From Cerasibacillus quisquiliarum (GTDB lineage Bacteria; Bacillota; Bacilli; Bacillales; Amphibacillaceae): DNA of 64,000 nucleotides. Numbering within the stretch: the first letter of the stretch is position 1; each line of letters opens with the position of its first letter. The position numbers and the translations under genes are program-made. This document shows, piece by piece, positions 1 through 7,666 of this stretch. The notes under the pieces are model-generated. The model was not told where the DNA came from. It made no database searches and saw nothing but the letters and a program-made list of their open reading frames with translations. The stretch covers positions 1 through 64,000 of the forward strand of contig NZ_JACHHA010000008.1 of assembly GCF_014202495.1 (NCBI RefSeq), read 5' to 3'.

Positions 1-283
1 TTATTTTATTAGTTTAACTGATTAGGAGGCTATTTTAATAGAAAAGTGTTCAATTCTATCAAGCAGAAACTGTTGATTCTATTCTAGCAGTTACAGGAAG
101 GGGAGAAATAGTTTTATTTAAAAGATTATAATCATTTTAGATGATATTTTGCATCGAAATCAATTTATGTCAAATCCAATGATAAAATAAATAAGATATA
201 CAAAATTATGCCTACACTTGCTGTTATACTTGTAATTAAAGTGGTATGATGAGAAAAAAGCAAAATTCCATATCCAACTAACC

Positions 284-338
284 AACCAGACTTTTACATT
301 ACGAAAATGTTGTATAAGTCTGGTTTTATTATTTTTTC
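284..338 (+). terminator. Rho-independent terminator
   Basis: Inverted repeat with arms AACCAGACTT and AAGTCTGGTT followed by a T-rich tract. It closes an upstream transcription unit that lies mostly outside the window. The 1-280 stretch holds no convincing gene; a short open frame ending at about position 130 reads as a possible coding remnant but has no start or ribosome binding site. Confidence 0.65.
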
Positions 339-377
339 CAATCTGACGCTGATAAGAAATAGGAGGCTAAACAACCA

Positions 378-926
378 ATGAAATTATTTGATATGAACAT
401 TATTCACAGTCATAACTTTGAAGAAGATTTAAATATTATAGAGGGCTATGAGAGGGTGGAAACCTATACATCAGATGATATGCTAGAAGATGGATCACGA
501 GAGAAGATTGGCAGTTATACTTACCATATTTATAACACGAGTCATTTTTTGCATGATCAGTCACTAAGTATGACAGCGGATGCTATATCAGGTGATGAAT
601 TGTTCATGTTAGATATCATCATGAATGGTGAACATGAATTCCAAATGACATCAGATGAAATGCTAGCTCCAATAGGCCATGTATTTATTGAAGATAAGTT
701 TGATTATTACGAGAACGAAAAGCTCATTTTACAAAAGCTTATGGCGTACTTTGAATACATATCACTTGATTATATTGCTGTTATAGCAACTAATTCAGAG
801 AGCGCTTCACGAGAAAAGAAGTCTGTTATATCTTTTCTACAAATAAAGCTCTATAAAACACTTGGGTTTGAATATTTAGGAGGGTATGAGAAGAAGCATC
901 AGGTGTGGATAAAAAACAACAATTAA
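378..926 (+). CDS. Hypothetical protein with GNAT-like C-terminus
   Basis: A 182-residue soluble protein I do not recognise with confidence. The start ATG follows AGGAGG at 361-366. The first half is acidic and lacks a signal peptide or membrane segment. The last 40 residues (FLQIKLYKTLGFEYLGGYEKKHQVWI) are laid out like the final strand-helix-strand of GNAT acetyltransferases, where 'LYxxLGFxxxG' is common; an acetyl-CoA-binding Q/RxxGxG/A loop is not evident, so catalytic activity is doubtful. It is a single-gene unit with a terminator upstream and a gene-free stretch downstream. It could equally be a diverged family with no enzymatic role. Confidence 0.6.
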   Translation: MKLFDMNIIHSHNFEEDLNIIEGYERVETYTSDDMLEDGSREKIGSYTYHIYNTSHFLHDQSLSMTADAISGDELFMLDIIMNGEHEFQMTSDEMLAPIGHVFIEDKFDYYENEKLILQKLMAYFEYISLDYIAVIATNSESASREKKSVISFLQIKLYKTLGFEYLGGYEKKHQVWIKNNN

Positions 927-1075
927 AGCAATAGAACGAATTTATCTTATCAGGTAAACATACATTCAAATGTGTTTCATAGTGATTTTCTATTGCCACC
1001 ATCCTTTAGCATCTCATTTAGTTCATCGCGAAAATCAAAGCGTTGAACTTATCAATCTCTACTCATCGTTCTGCC

Positions 1076-1111
1076 ATGTCTAACAATCATCCCCCCGTTA
1101 GACATTTTTTT
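1076..1111 (+). terminator. Rho-independent terminator
   Basis: ATGTCTAAC ... GTTAGACAT stem followed by seven Ts. It ends transcription from the 378-926 gene; the rest of 927-1250 contains a loose inverted repeat (GCAATAGAA / TTCTATTGC at about 930 and 988) and no gene. Confidence 0.7.
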
Positions 1112-1250
1112 ATATTCCAATCTCTCATCCGATTTCCTTGAAAACAAAAGGTTAATTCATCTTAAAACATTATATTGGACTTTACATACCTGGTTGGGTA
1201 TATTGATAATTGGAATTATGTTATGAATTATATGAAGGAGGAATTTGTTC

Positions 1251-1886
1251 ATGGCAGAGAAATTGAAACAATTAGGGAAATTTAAATCATTAACACCGGA
1301 AATTAATGAGGCGTTCCACGGTTGGAATGGCGTGTCACTTAAGGAAGGTGTTTTATCACAGAAATTAAAGGAATTAATGGCTGTTGCTTGTGCGGCAACA
1401 ACTGGTTGTGAATATTGCTTAGATTTACATAGCAAAGGTGCTAAACGCGCTGGTGCCACAGAAGCAGAAGTTGCAGAGGCACTTATGCTTGCAACGGCAG
1501 GTAAAGCGGGAGCAGCTTTTGCTCATGCAGCTAATGCATTTGAAACTTTCGAGGAAACTGAAAATGATGAGTTGTTTAAGAAATCATATTTAGCACATAC
1601 AATGAAATTACGTGACTTAGCACCAGAAGATTTTAAAGCATTCTTTAACTTTACGACAAAAGCTGGTGCAGAAGGCGAATTATCAGTAAAGGAAAAAGAA
1701 CTGATCTTAGTCGCTGTATCATTAATTACAGGTTGCCCTTACTGCATTGATAGCCACGTGAAAAACGCTAAAAAATCAGGAGCGACGAAAGAAGAAGTCG
1801 CAGAAGCGGTATTTGTCGCAAGCGCATTAAATGCAGGAAGCGCCTTTACAAAAAGCCCAACAGCATTAAAAAACTTTGATAAATAA
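1251..1886 (+). CDS. AhpD-like carboxymuconolactone decarboxylase-family protein (two CxxC domains)
   Basis: A 211-residue cytoplasmic protein made of two tandem CMD/AhpD domains. Each carries the redox motif CxxCxxxH: C53-x2-C56-x3-H60 (GCEYCLDLH) and C162-x2-C165-x3-H169 (GCPYCIDSH), each followed by a KxAKxxGAT-x-EEVAEA helix, the family signature. Proteins of this type act as thiol-based peroxidase/reductase partners; the specific partner is not shown here, although ahpC-ahpF lie 13 kb downstream. ATG at 1251 is chosen over an upstream in-frame TTG because AAGGAGGAA lies 7 bases before it. The 3' part (residue 121 to stop plus the following 12 bases) is repeated with three mismatches at 6989-7278, and the natural terminator appears to sit beyond that second copy. 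Confidence 0.88.
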   Translation: MAEKLKQLGKFKSLTPEINEAFHGWNGVSLKEGVLSQKLKELMAVACAATTGCEYCLDLHSKGAKRAGATEAEVAEALMLATAGKAGAAFAHAANAFETFEETENDELFKKSYLAHTMKLRDLAPEDFKAFFNFTTKAGAEGELSVKEKELILVAVSLITGCPYCIDSHVKNAKKSGATKEEVAEAVFVASALNAGSAFTKSPTALKNFDK

Positions 1887-1901
1887 GCTGATTATAAGAA
1901 G
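1612..1901 (+). repeat. 290-bp direct repeat, left copy (3' end of AhpD-like gene)
   Basis: This segment matches 6989-7278 at a constant offset of 5377 bases with no gaps and three substitutions. The left copy is the functional 3' end of the intact gene. Similarity becomes patchy (about 16 of 23 bases) just upstream of the left border and stops abruptly at the right border, after which the left copy runs into a terminator-like repeat and the right copy runs into a strong hairpin terminator. Confidence 0.95.
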
Positions 1902-1981
1902 AGACTGAGACAAAACTAGTCTTAATTAAGAAAAATTGCGGAATCAACATTGAAATGTTGTTTTCGCAATTTCTTTTTTGT
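1901..1981 (+). terminator. Terminator-like hairpin of the GAGRCTGRGACA repeat family
   Basis: Starts with GAGACTGAGACAAAA, related to the GAGGCTGGGACA elements seen between genes in many low-GC Firmicutes, then forms a long hairpin AAATTGCGG..CAACATT / TGTTG..CGCAATTT with a T tract. It directly abuts the left direct repeat and now terminates the intact AhpD-like gene. Confidence 0.6.
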
Positions 1982-2186
1982 TTCGGATTGTTATAATAAT
2001 GATTTTGAATTTAGACGATGTAATTCCATTCTTGCAAATTCTAACCATTCTCTCGATTTTCCACTGAGCAAAAATCGAGAGAGTGACAAATTAGCCTTTA
2101 GAAATCAAAAATCAAGCTCATTATAGTTGTTATAATCTATTAGATGATAAAATACAAAAAATCGAAATTGGAAACGAGTAAATTTC

Positions 2187-2726
2187 TCCACCCCGCATGG
2201 TTACGCGCAAATTTTTTAATCCATGCAGAGTAGATAGCCCCACTCCACATGGTTCCGCATAAACCTTTAAAACCATGCAGAGTAGAAAGCTCCACCCCGC
2301 ATGGTTACGCGCAAATTTTTTAATCCATGCAGAGTAGATAGCTCTACCCCACATGGTTCCGCATAAACCTTTAAAACCATGCAGAGTAGAAAGCTCCACC
2401 CCGCATGGTTACGCGCAACTCTTTAAATCCATGGAGAGTAGGTAGCTCTACCCCACATGGTTACGCATAAACCTTTAAAACCATGCAGAGTAGAAAGCTC
2501 CACCCCGCATGGTTACGCGCAAATCTTTGAATCCATGCAGAGTAGATAGCCCCACTCCACATGGTTACGCACAACTCTTCAAATCCATGCAGAGTAGAAA
2601 GCTCTACCCCACATGGTTACGCACAACTCTTCAAATCCATGCAGAGTAGATAGCCCCACTCCACATGGTTCCGCATAAATCTTTAAAACCATGGAGAGTG
2701 GCTCTCTCTACTTCACATGATTTTAT
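2187..2726. repeat. Intergenic inverted-repeat tandem array, family A (about 10 units of 52-54 bp)
   Basis: Ten copies of a 52-54 bp unit. Each contains an inverted repeat CCATG(C/G)AGAGTAG ... CTCCACCCCGCATGG-type, so each can fold into a hairpin with CCATGC/GCATGG arms and an inner GTAGA/TCTAC stem; adjacent hairpins are joined by TTACGCGCAAATxTTTxAAT-type linkers. Units alternate between two subtypes (TTACGCGCAAA versus TTCCGCATAAACC linkers), as if dimers were amplified. The array has no coding potential apart from frames created by the repetition. Function unknown. Confidence 0.92.
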
Positions 2727-2843
2727 CCAAAAGTTTAAACGTGAGCGAATAATACCCGACAATAGTTTGTAGTGTCTCTTCACTATATAAACAAAGCCCA
2801 GCTCACTCTACTCATGATTCAATACAGTCATTATTAGGAGAAG

Positions 2844-2957
2844 GAGGTTGGGACATAAGGAAAAAGTAAACAAAAATAGAAAACGCATAAAATCAAACTT
2901 AAAACTTTGATTTCATGCGTTTTTTATCTTTCAGAGGTTTTGTCCCAGCCTCTTTTA
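2844..2957. repeat. Nested inverted repeat with GAGGTTGGGACA / TGTCCCAGCCTC ends
   Basis: Outer arms GAGGTTGGGACA (2844-2855) and TGTCCCAGCCTC (2941-2952) enclose a second near-perfect hairpin (AAACGCATAAAATCAAA / TTTGATTTCATGCGTTT, about 2881-2921) followed by Ts. This nested design is a known class of small intergenic element in low-GC Firmicutes and can act as a terminator in either direction. 2958-3500 holds AT-rich sequence with no gene that I can support. Confidence 0.75.
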
Positions 2958-3523
2958 TTACTTTTTTATGTATAGAACAAATATAGGAAATAAAAAATAT
3001 GTGATATGTTTATCGTATGTAACATCTATGATAATCATCCTCGTAATAATATAAACTCCTAGGAAAAAATCAATAGCTGAAAATTGAATACGCCTCTCTT
3101 TTTATTCAAGGTGTAGTTTATGAATTGTTTCCCAACATGATGTAAACGATAGCAACAATGGCTGACTACAGCGTTATAGAAAAAGAACGTGAATACATAA
3201 TTAAGTACATATTTCTATGTAAGGCTGTACTATTTCTTACGATGGAGCATGTCACTACAAAGCATCTGCAAAACATATCTAGTAGTACCATCATTAATAA
3301 ATAACAGGCATATATTATTTTTTAGTAAATCAACATCATTCGACATAATTTTTAAAAGGAATATGTTAATTTAAAAAGGATTATGATTTAGTAGTAAGAA
3401 GTAAAATCTTATACGAGCATCGTAAAATGGTATAGTTATATTTTTTTGACTTTTATAGTTTTTAGCTTTGTATGCTCAGAAAATGTATAAGAAAGATATT
3501 GTAGTTGATAGGAGATGTATATC

Positions 3524-4219
3524 GTGTTGATTGAAGCTAAGAGAATTTCAGTGGCCATTGATGATCATGAAGTACTAAAAAATGAGACCGTTCGATGTCA
3601 TCCAGGAACTATGACAGCTCTTATAGGTCCGAGTGGGTGTGGCAAGACGACTCTTTTACATTGTCTTGGTCTTTTGTTACCTGTGGATCACGGACATATC
3701 GTTATCGACGGGAAAGATGTTACGAAGTATAACGACTCACAACGTCGTCGATTTTGGCGTGATCATGCAGCCTTTATTCTCCAAGATTACGGCATTATGG
3801 ATGATGAATCTGTTGCATTTAATGTTACGATGCAGTCGAGTATGTTAGGTCGACGTGTCACTGGTGATCAAAATCGCTTAGAACAAGCATTAGAAGAAAC
3901 AGGACTTAAGGGGAGAGAAGCTGAAAAAGCCGGTCATTTAAGTGGAGGAGAAAAACAACGACTTGCTCTCGCACGCGCTATATATAAGGACGCTGAAGTC
4001 TTGTTTGTAGATGAACCGACTGCTTCACTTGACACAAATAATCGAAAAAAGGTTATCGCACTATTTGAGGATTTAGCAACACGTGGACGTACTGTTATTG
4101 TGTCAACACATGACAACGATATGATTCAGGCTTGTGAAGTTAAGCATGCAGTAGGATTTAGTGGCCAGACGCACCGCCTATCAAGTAATGATGATGCGAA
4201 TGAAGGAGGATTGTCATGA
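3524..4219 (+). CDS. ABC transporter ATP-binding protein (LolD/MacB-like; bacteriocin-immunity-type cluster)
   Basis: A 231-residue ABC ATPase. Seen directly: Walker A GPSGCGKTT, Q-loop ILQDYGIMDD, signature LSGGEKQRLALARA, Walker B VLFVDEPTASLD and the switch histidine in VSTHD. The compact length and sequence style match the LolD/MacB/YknY branch that drives FtsX-like permeases. GTG 3524 is preferred over ATG 3515 because GGAG at 3511-3514 abuts the ATG but is 9 bases from the GTG. Its stop overlaps the next start (ATGA), so the two are translationally coupled. With the 118-residue protein and the 653-residue permease it forms a three-gene cluster resembling the transporter modules beside lactococcin-972-type bacteriocins; no bacteriocin precursor was found, so efflux, immunity or envelope stress relief remain open. 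Confidence 0.88.
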   Translation: MLIEAKRISVAIDDHEVLKNETVRCHPGTMTALIGPSGCGKTTLLHCLGLLLPVDHGHIVIDGKDVTKYNDSQRRRFWRDHAAFILQDYGIMDDESVAFNVTMQSSMLGRRVTGDQNRLEQALEETGLKGREAEKAGHLSGGEKQRLALARAIYKDAEVLFVDEPTASLDTNNRKKVIALFEDLATRGRTVIVSTHDNDMIQACEVKHAVGFSGQTHRLSSNDDANEGGLS

Positions 4220-4572
4220 AGTCCAGTTTAAAAATAACAATCAGTGTCATTATTGGTTTGGTACTCATATTAGGAGGGTTTGGCCTTTTAAATGGTTTTT
4301 TTTCAGGTGAAAAAGATGCTCATCCGCCATGTGAACAGCTACCAAAGAAAGAGAAAGCTATTGAAGCTCTTAACAGTCATCAAACTCTTGTCGAGGAGAT
4401 TAAAGCACTTGGTGACGGTATTGAAGTCGAAGTTGGCACGCCTTGTTCAGATGATAAAGATCGCGGTTTAGTTATGATTATTTATGATTCGAAGTCAGAA
4501 CGTGATGCTATCTCAACGCTTCTCGGTAATCGAGAAGGATTTGGTGTTCCGATACATTTAGTAAAACGATAA
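4216..4572 (+). CDS. Small membrane-anchored extracytoplasmic protein of the ABC cluster
   Basis: A 118-residue protein with one N-terminal hydrophobic segment (about residues 7-29) and a charged remainder that would face outside. The extracytoplasmic part has two cysteines (HPPCEQLP and VGTPCSDD) that could form a disulfide. There is no lipobox. The start overlaps the ATPase stop codon, a strong sign of joint function. I do not recognise a family. It could be an accessory subunit of the transporter or a secreted/anchored peptide linked to it; nothing resembles a class II leader or a lactococcin-972 precursor. Confidence 0.75.
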   Translation: MKSSLKITISVIIGLVLILGGFGLLNGFFSGEKDAHPPCEQLPKKEKAIEALNSHQTLVEEIKALGDGIEVEVGTPCSDDKDRGLVMIIYDSKSERDAISTLLGNREGFGVPIHLVKR

Positions 4573-4817
4573 TGTATGATTGTTTGCTATATAGATATTG
4601 ACTGATTGTCATGAAATTGTTCATTGTCTTGTATAATCGCTCAAGTCCTTTTTAGCTATATAACAATGAAAGAAGGATAAATGGATTACAATCTGTTAAC
4701 AATCGAATGAATAAAGGTGATAAAGTTTAACAATTTACGCTCTCCTAGCTGTGTCGTTTTATAAGTTATCATGCTCATTCTTTAAAATGTGATACATGAT
4801 ATTTTGGAGGTACCGTT

Positions 4818-6779
4818 ATGTATAAGCGTATCATCGTTGTTGTTTCTAGTGTGTTGTTTAGTTTGCTTGCTTTACTTGCTTTTATTATAACAGATTTATA
4901 TGATAGGGATTTTCCACAAGCCATTGGGGTTAAAAACAGAATAACTTTAGAATTTAGTGAGTCAAACTTGTCAATTACTGAATCGTTGGCAACACTACAA
5001 AAATTAGATGCGCGCTGGGACATGGGGTTAGTCAAGATTGCGCCAGATCTTACGAGTGATGGTGATGGACAGATTTTTGCTGCGCTTAACGACGGAGGTT
5101 TATCTGATCAATTTACATGGTTTGGTAGCGATGATGTGGGGAAAATAGTCGGGAAAGAACGGCTTGAGACATCATACCCAGATGGGTTTTATCTTGTCAC
5201 AGGGGATAAAACTCATTTAGATGATTTTAAGAAGGCGTTAACGAGTAAAGGTGTCAAGGTAGGATTAGAAGATGCTTCTATCTTTGAAAGTTTAAAGTTT
5301 GTGGTGTGGGAAAGAGGATTTGCTGCAGCTGTTCTATCTGCGTTCACATTAATTATTACTTTAGCACTATTTTGGCTGTCATTGAAGGCGCGTGATCGTG
5401 CTTTACGAGTTCTTGGTGGTGTCCCGACTATACGAATTCAACTACAAGATTTTAGCGGTTTTTTAGGGTTATTGTTCATTTCGGCAGGAATCATAACATT
5501 CATTGCAACGGGATATGTAATTGTGTTTCATGGTTCGGTTTATGTGGGTCCATACTTAAAGGCTCTAATAACTTTGCAACTGTTTGTGATTGCTGTATCC
5601 ATCATGACGGTGCTAATTATGTCCGCCTTTTCCTGGCCAAGTGCTACTATGCTTGCTACTAGGCAACCAGCAGTAAAGAGTCTCTGTTCTCTGTCAAGTG
5701 TCATTCAAGCACTAACATTCCTTTTAGTCATATCCGCTGCAGGTCCTGCTTGGTCTCAATATAAACATTCAACGGCCATGGCTGATGAAATGGCACAGTG
5801 GAAGCAATTAGCAGATCAAGTGACGATTGAATTCGCTACAGACATTGGCGATATGGATATTATGGAGCCAAGGATTAGAGAATTGGTGAAGGATGCAGAA
5901 GCACGTGATGCTGCTAGTCTCTCTTACACTTACACGCCGGAAATGGCTAATTTCCGAGAGTATGCATTTGTTTCATTTGTTAATGAGCGTTGGCTCGATT
6001 TAGTAACGAAGAATAAGAATGAATCAGTTGTGAGACCGATATCACAAAAAGATTTGCCAGATGATATGGAGAAAATGATCCAAGAAGAAATAGAAATTTT
6101 GTCAAGAGATGGACGTTCTGAAGATTTATTGGAACAGCTTCAGTTTCTGCGTCCAGTTGAAGGATTTCGAATTACGATCGCACAAGGTGGTGGTGGAGAG
6201 AGACTACATTTTTCAGATAATGTGCTACTCGTCGTTGTACCTACAATCTATGAAACCTATAATGATTCTGCTTTGACATCTATGAGTTCTAGTAAGAATA
6301 TTATTTTTACCGGTGTATCTTCTACACAGAAATTATTAGAAGAGCATCAACTAGATGTACATTCATTACGCAAGCAAGGGATTCAAGGCGAACTAAATAT
6401 TGTTTATATTGCAGAAGAGGGAATCATCCAGGCACAATTTGCAAGTTATATTGCCTGGTTGCAATTCCTAGCGTTGATTGCTTTAATTGTCGCCTTTACT
6501 GTCTCGACTGCAATTCGTGCATTAATTACCGCACGATTACAGGCGAAGCGTGATTTCCCATTACGATTATGTGGAAGGTCATGGATGCGTATCGTTCAAA
6601 GTCGCGTTGCGAAGGAGATTCTTATAGGTGCCATTCTCATGGGTGTCGTCCTATTGCTTATATCTGATTTAAATATTGGTGTAAGTGTTGTTATTATATA
6701 TGGTTTGTTAGCTGTTCCTGTGAGCCATCTGTTTGCGGTACGCTGGTGTTTTGATGGTGTCAGTAGACGCCGGATATAA
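4818..6779 (+). CDS. Large ABC permease / bacteriocin-associated integral membrane protein-like
   Basis: A 653-residue membrane protein: one N-terminal helix (about 5-27), an outside domain of about 135 residues, four helices between about 165 and 310, a second outside domain (about 311-540), and three C-terminal helices (about 545-650). This layout, with a ~7-8 TM plan and two soluble insertions, is like the bacteriocin-associated integral membrane proteins next to lactococcin-972-type systems and broadly like FtsX/MacB permeases. ATG 4818 is preceded by TTGGAGGTACC. A 245-bp gap separates it from the 118-residue gene, so it may have its own promoter. It is the natural partner of the ATPase at 3524. 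Substrate unknown. Confidence 0.75.
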   Translation: MYKRIIVVVSSVLFSLLALLAFIITDLYDRDFPQAIGVKNRITLEFSESNLSITESLATLQKLDARWDMGLVKIAPDLTSDGDGQIFAALNDGGLSDQFTWFGSDDVGKIVGKERLETSYPDGFYLVTGDKTHLDDFKKALTSKGVKVGLEDASIFESLKFVVWERGFAAAVLSAFTLIITLALFWLSLKARDRALRVLGGVPTIRIQLQDFSGFLGLLFISAGIITFIATGYVIVFHGSVYVGPYLKALITLQLFVIAVSIMTVLIMSAFSWPSATMLATRQPAVKSLCSLSSVIQALTFLLVISAAGPAWSQYKHSTAMADEMAQWKQLADQVTIEFATDIGDMDIMEPRIRELVKDAEARDAASLSYTYTPEMANFREYAFVSFVNERWLDLVTKNKNESVVRPISQKDLPDDMEKMIQEEIEILSRDGRSEDLLEQLQFLRPVEGFRITIAQGGGGERLHFSDNVLLVVVPTIYETYNDSALTSMSSSKNIIFTGVSSTQKLLEEHQLDVHSLRKQGIQGELNIVYIAEEGIIQAQFASYIAWLQFLALIALIVAFTVSTAIRALITARLQAKRDFPLRLCGRSWMRIVQSRVAKEILIGAILMGVVLLLISDLNIGVSVVIIYGLLAVPVSHLFAVRWCFDGVSRRRI

Positions 6780-6988
6780 TCGAATACATATCCATATAAG
6801 AATAGTAAGTTTCTTTAGATGTCCCATTATCAGTTAAGATTGATATTTTGGACTGGATCATTTATTGAACATACGATTCGTAAAAAGAAGTTAAAGGAAG
6901 CGTCAGATCATTGTATCTAAAAAAGCGGAGTATATGGGGGATAATCCGTTACTTTTCAAGTAAATTAACACACGAACAATGTTATGAT
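6780..6988. other. Gene-free stretch between permease and AhpD-like fragment
   Basis: No complete gene is visible. Short open frames here lack ribosome binding sites. The segment is the right flank of the region bracketed by the 290-bp direct repeats. Confidence 0.5.
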
Positions 6989-7263
6989 GTGACTTAGCAC
7001 CAGAAGATTTTAAAACATTCTTTAACTTTACGACAAAAGCTGGTGCAGAAGGCGAATTATCAGTAAAGGAAAAAGAACTGATCTTAGTCGCTGTATCATT
7101 AATTACAGGTTGCCCTTACTGCATTGATAGCCACGTGAAAAACGCTAAAAAATCAGGAGCGACGAAAGAAGAAGTCGGAGAAGCAGTATTTGTCGCAAGC
7201 GCATTAAATGCAGGAAGCGCCTTTACAAAAAGCCCAACAGCATTAAAAAACTTTGATAAATAA
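6989..7263 (+). pseudogene. 3' fragment of the AhpD-like gene (right copy)
   Basis: Coding sequence for residue 121 to the stop of the AhpD-like protein at 1251, near-identical in DNA. An in-frame TGA sits just upstream (TTA TGA TGT GAC), and there is no start codon or ribosome binding site, so it cannot be expressed. One of the three substitutions changes an alanine codon of the EEVAEA helix to glycine. The hairpin terminator that follows at 7277 looks like the ancestral terminator of the gene. The fragment is most simply the displaced original 3' end, or a copy carried in by recombination. Confidence 0.93.
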
Positions 7264-7278
7264 GCTGATTATAAGAAG
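6989..7278 (+). repeat. 290-bp direct repeat, right copy
   Basis: Matches 1612-1901 at 287 of 290 positions without gaps, including 12 bases past the stop codon plus the first bases of the terminator stem. Together the two copies bracket about 5.1 kb holding the family A array and the ABC cluster, so RecA-type recombination between them would delete that segment and restore a single gene. Confidence 0.95.
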
Positions 7279-7315
7279 CAGAACGTGAGCAAAAGGGATC
7301 ACGCTCTGCTTTTTT
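7277..7315 (+). terminator. Rho-independent terminator
   Basis: AGCAGAACGTGA / TCACGCTCTGCT stem followed by TTTTTT, immediately after the AhpD-like fragment. 7316-7666 carries no gene I would support; one 60-codon frame there lacks a ribosome binding site. Confidence 0.8.
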
Positions 7316-7666
7316 GTGGTTGAAGTAGATTCGTTTTGTTCGATAAATGATCGGGTACTACTTTCTTCTGTTACAAGAAACAAATGAAATGAAGCTTTGG
7401 ATTTTATACGATACGACATGTGAATCATAATCGTTATGTTTACTTGTTATATGGTGAATGATATCTTTACCACGCATTTATCTTCTTATTATGACACGAA
7501 TATTAAAAATGTCGCTTCACTTATACAAAAGCTAATTGTATTTTTATATAATAATGAGTCAGAATTAATAGATTTTATCACTAACAATCCGTTTGAATGT
7601 AGTGTACAATATGGATAGTTTATATCGTCTAAAGCTTCATTTAATTTTTATAAACGAGGTGTTTGT

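Noticed and set aside
1..132. Coding end of an upstream gene
   Set aside because: A short frame reads plausibly but is preceded by stops within the window and has no start, so it cannot be shown to be a gene.
2130..2399. 89-codon minus-strand frame through array A
   Set aside because: It exists only because the repeated unit lacks stops in that frame; no ribosome binding site and repetitive peptide.
1612..7278. Classical integrative element or IS composite
   Set aside because: No integrase, transposase or terminal inverted repeats; the 290-bp direct repeats are gene sequence and far too long for a target-site duplication.
7436..7618. 60-codon plus-strand frame before the DUF262 gene
   Set aside because: No ribosome binding site and no recognisable family; possibly a remnant but not supportable.
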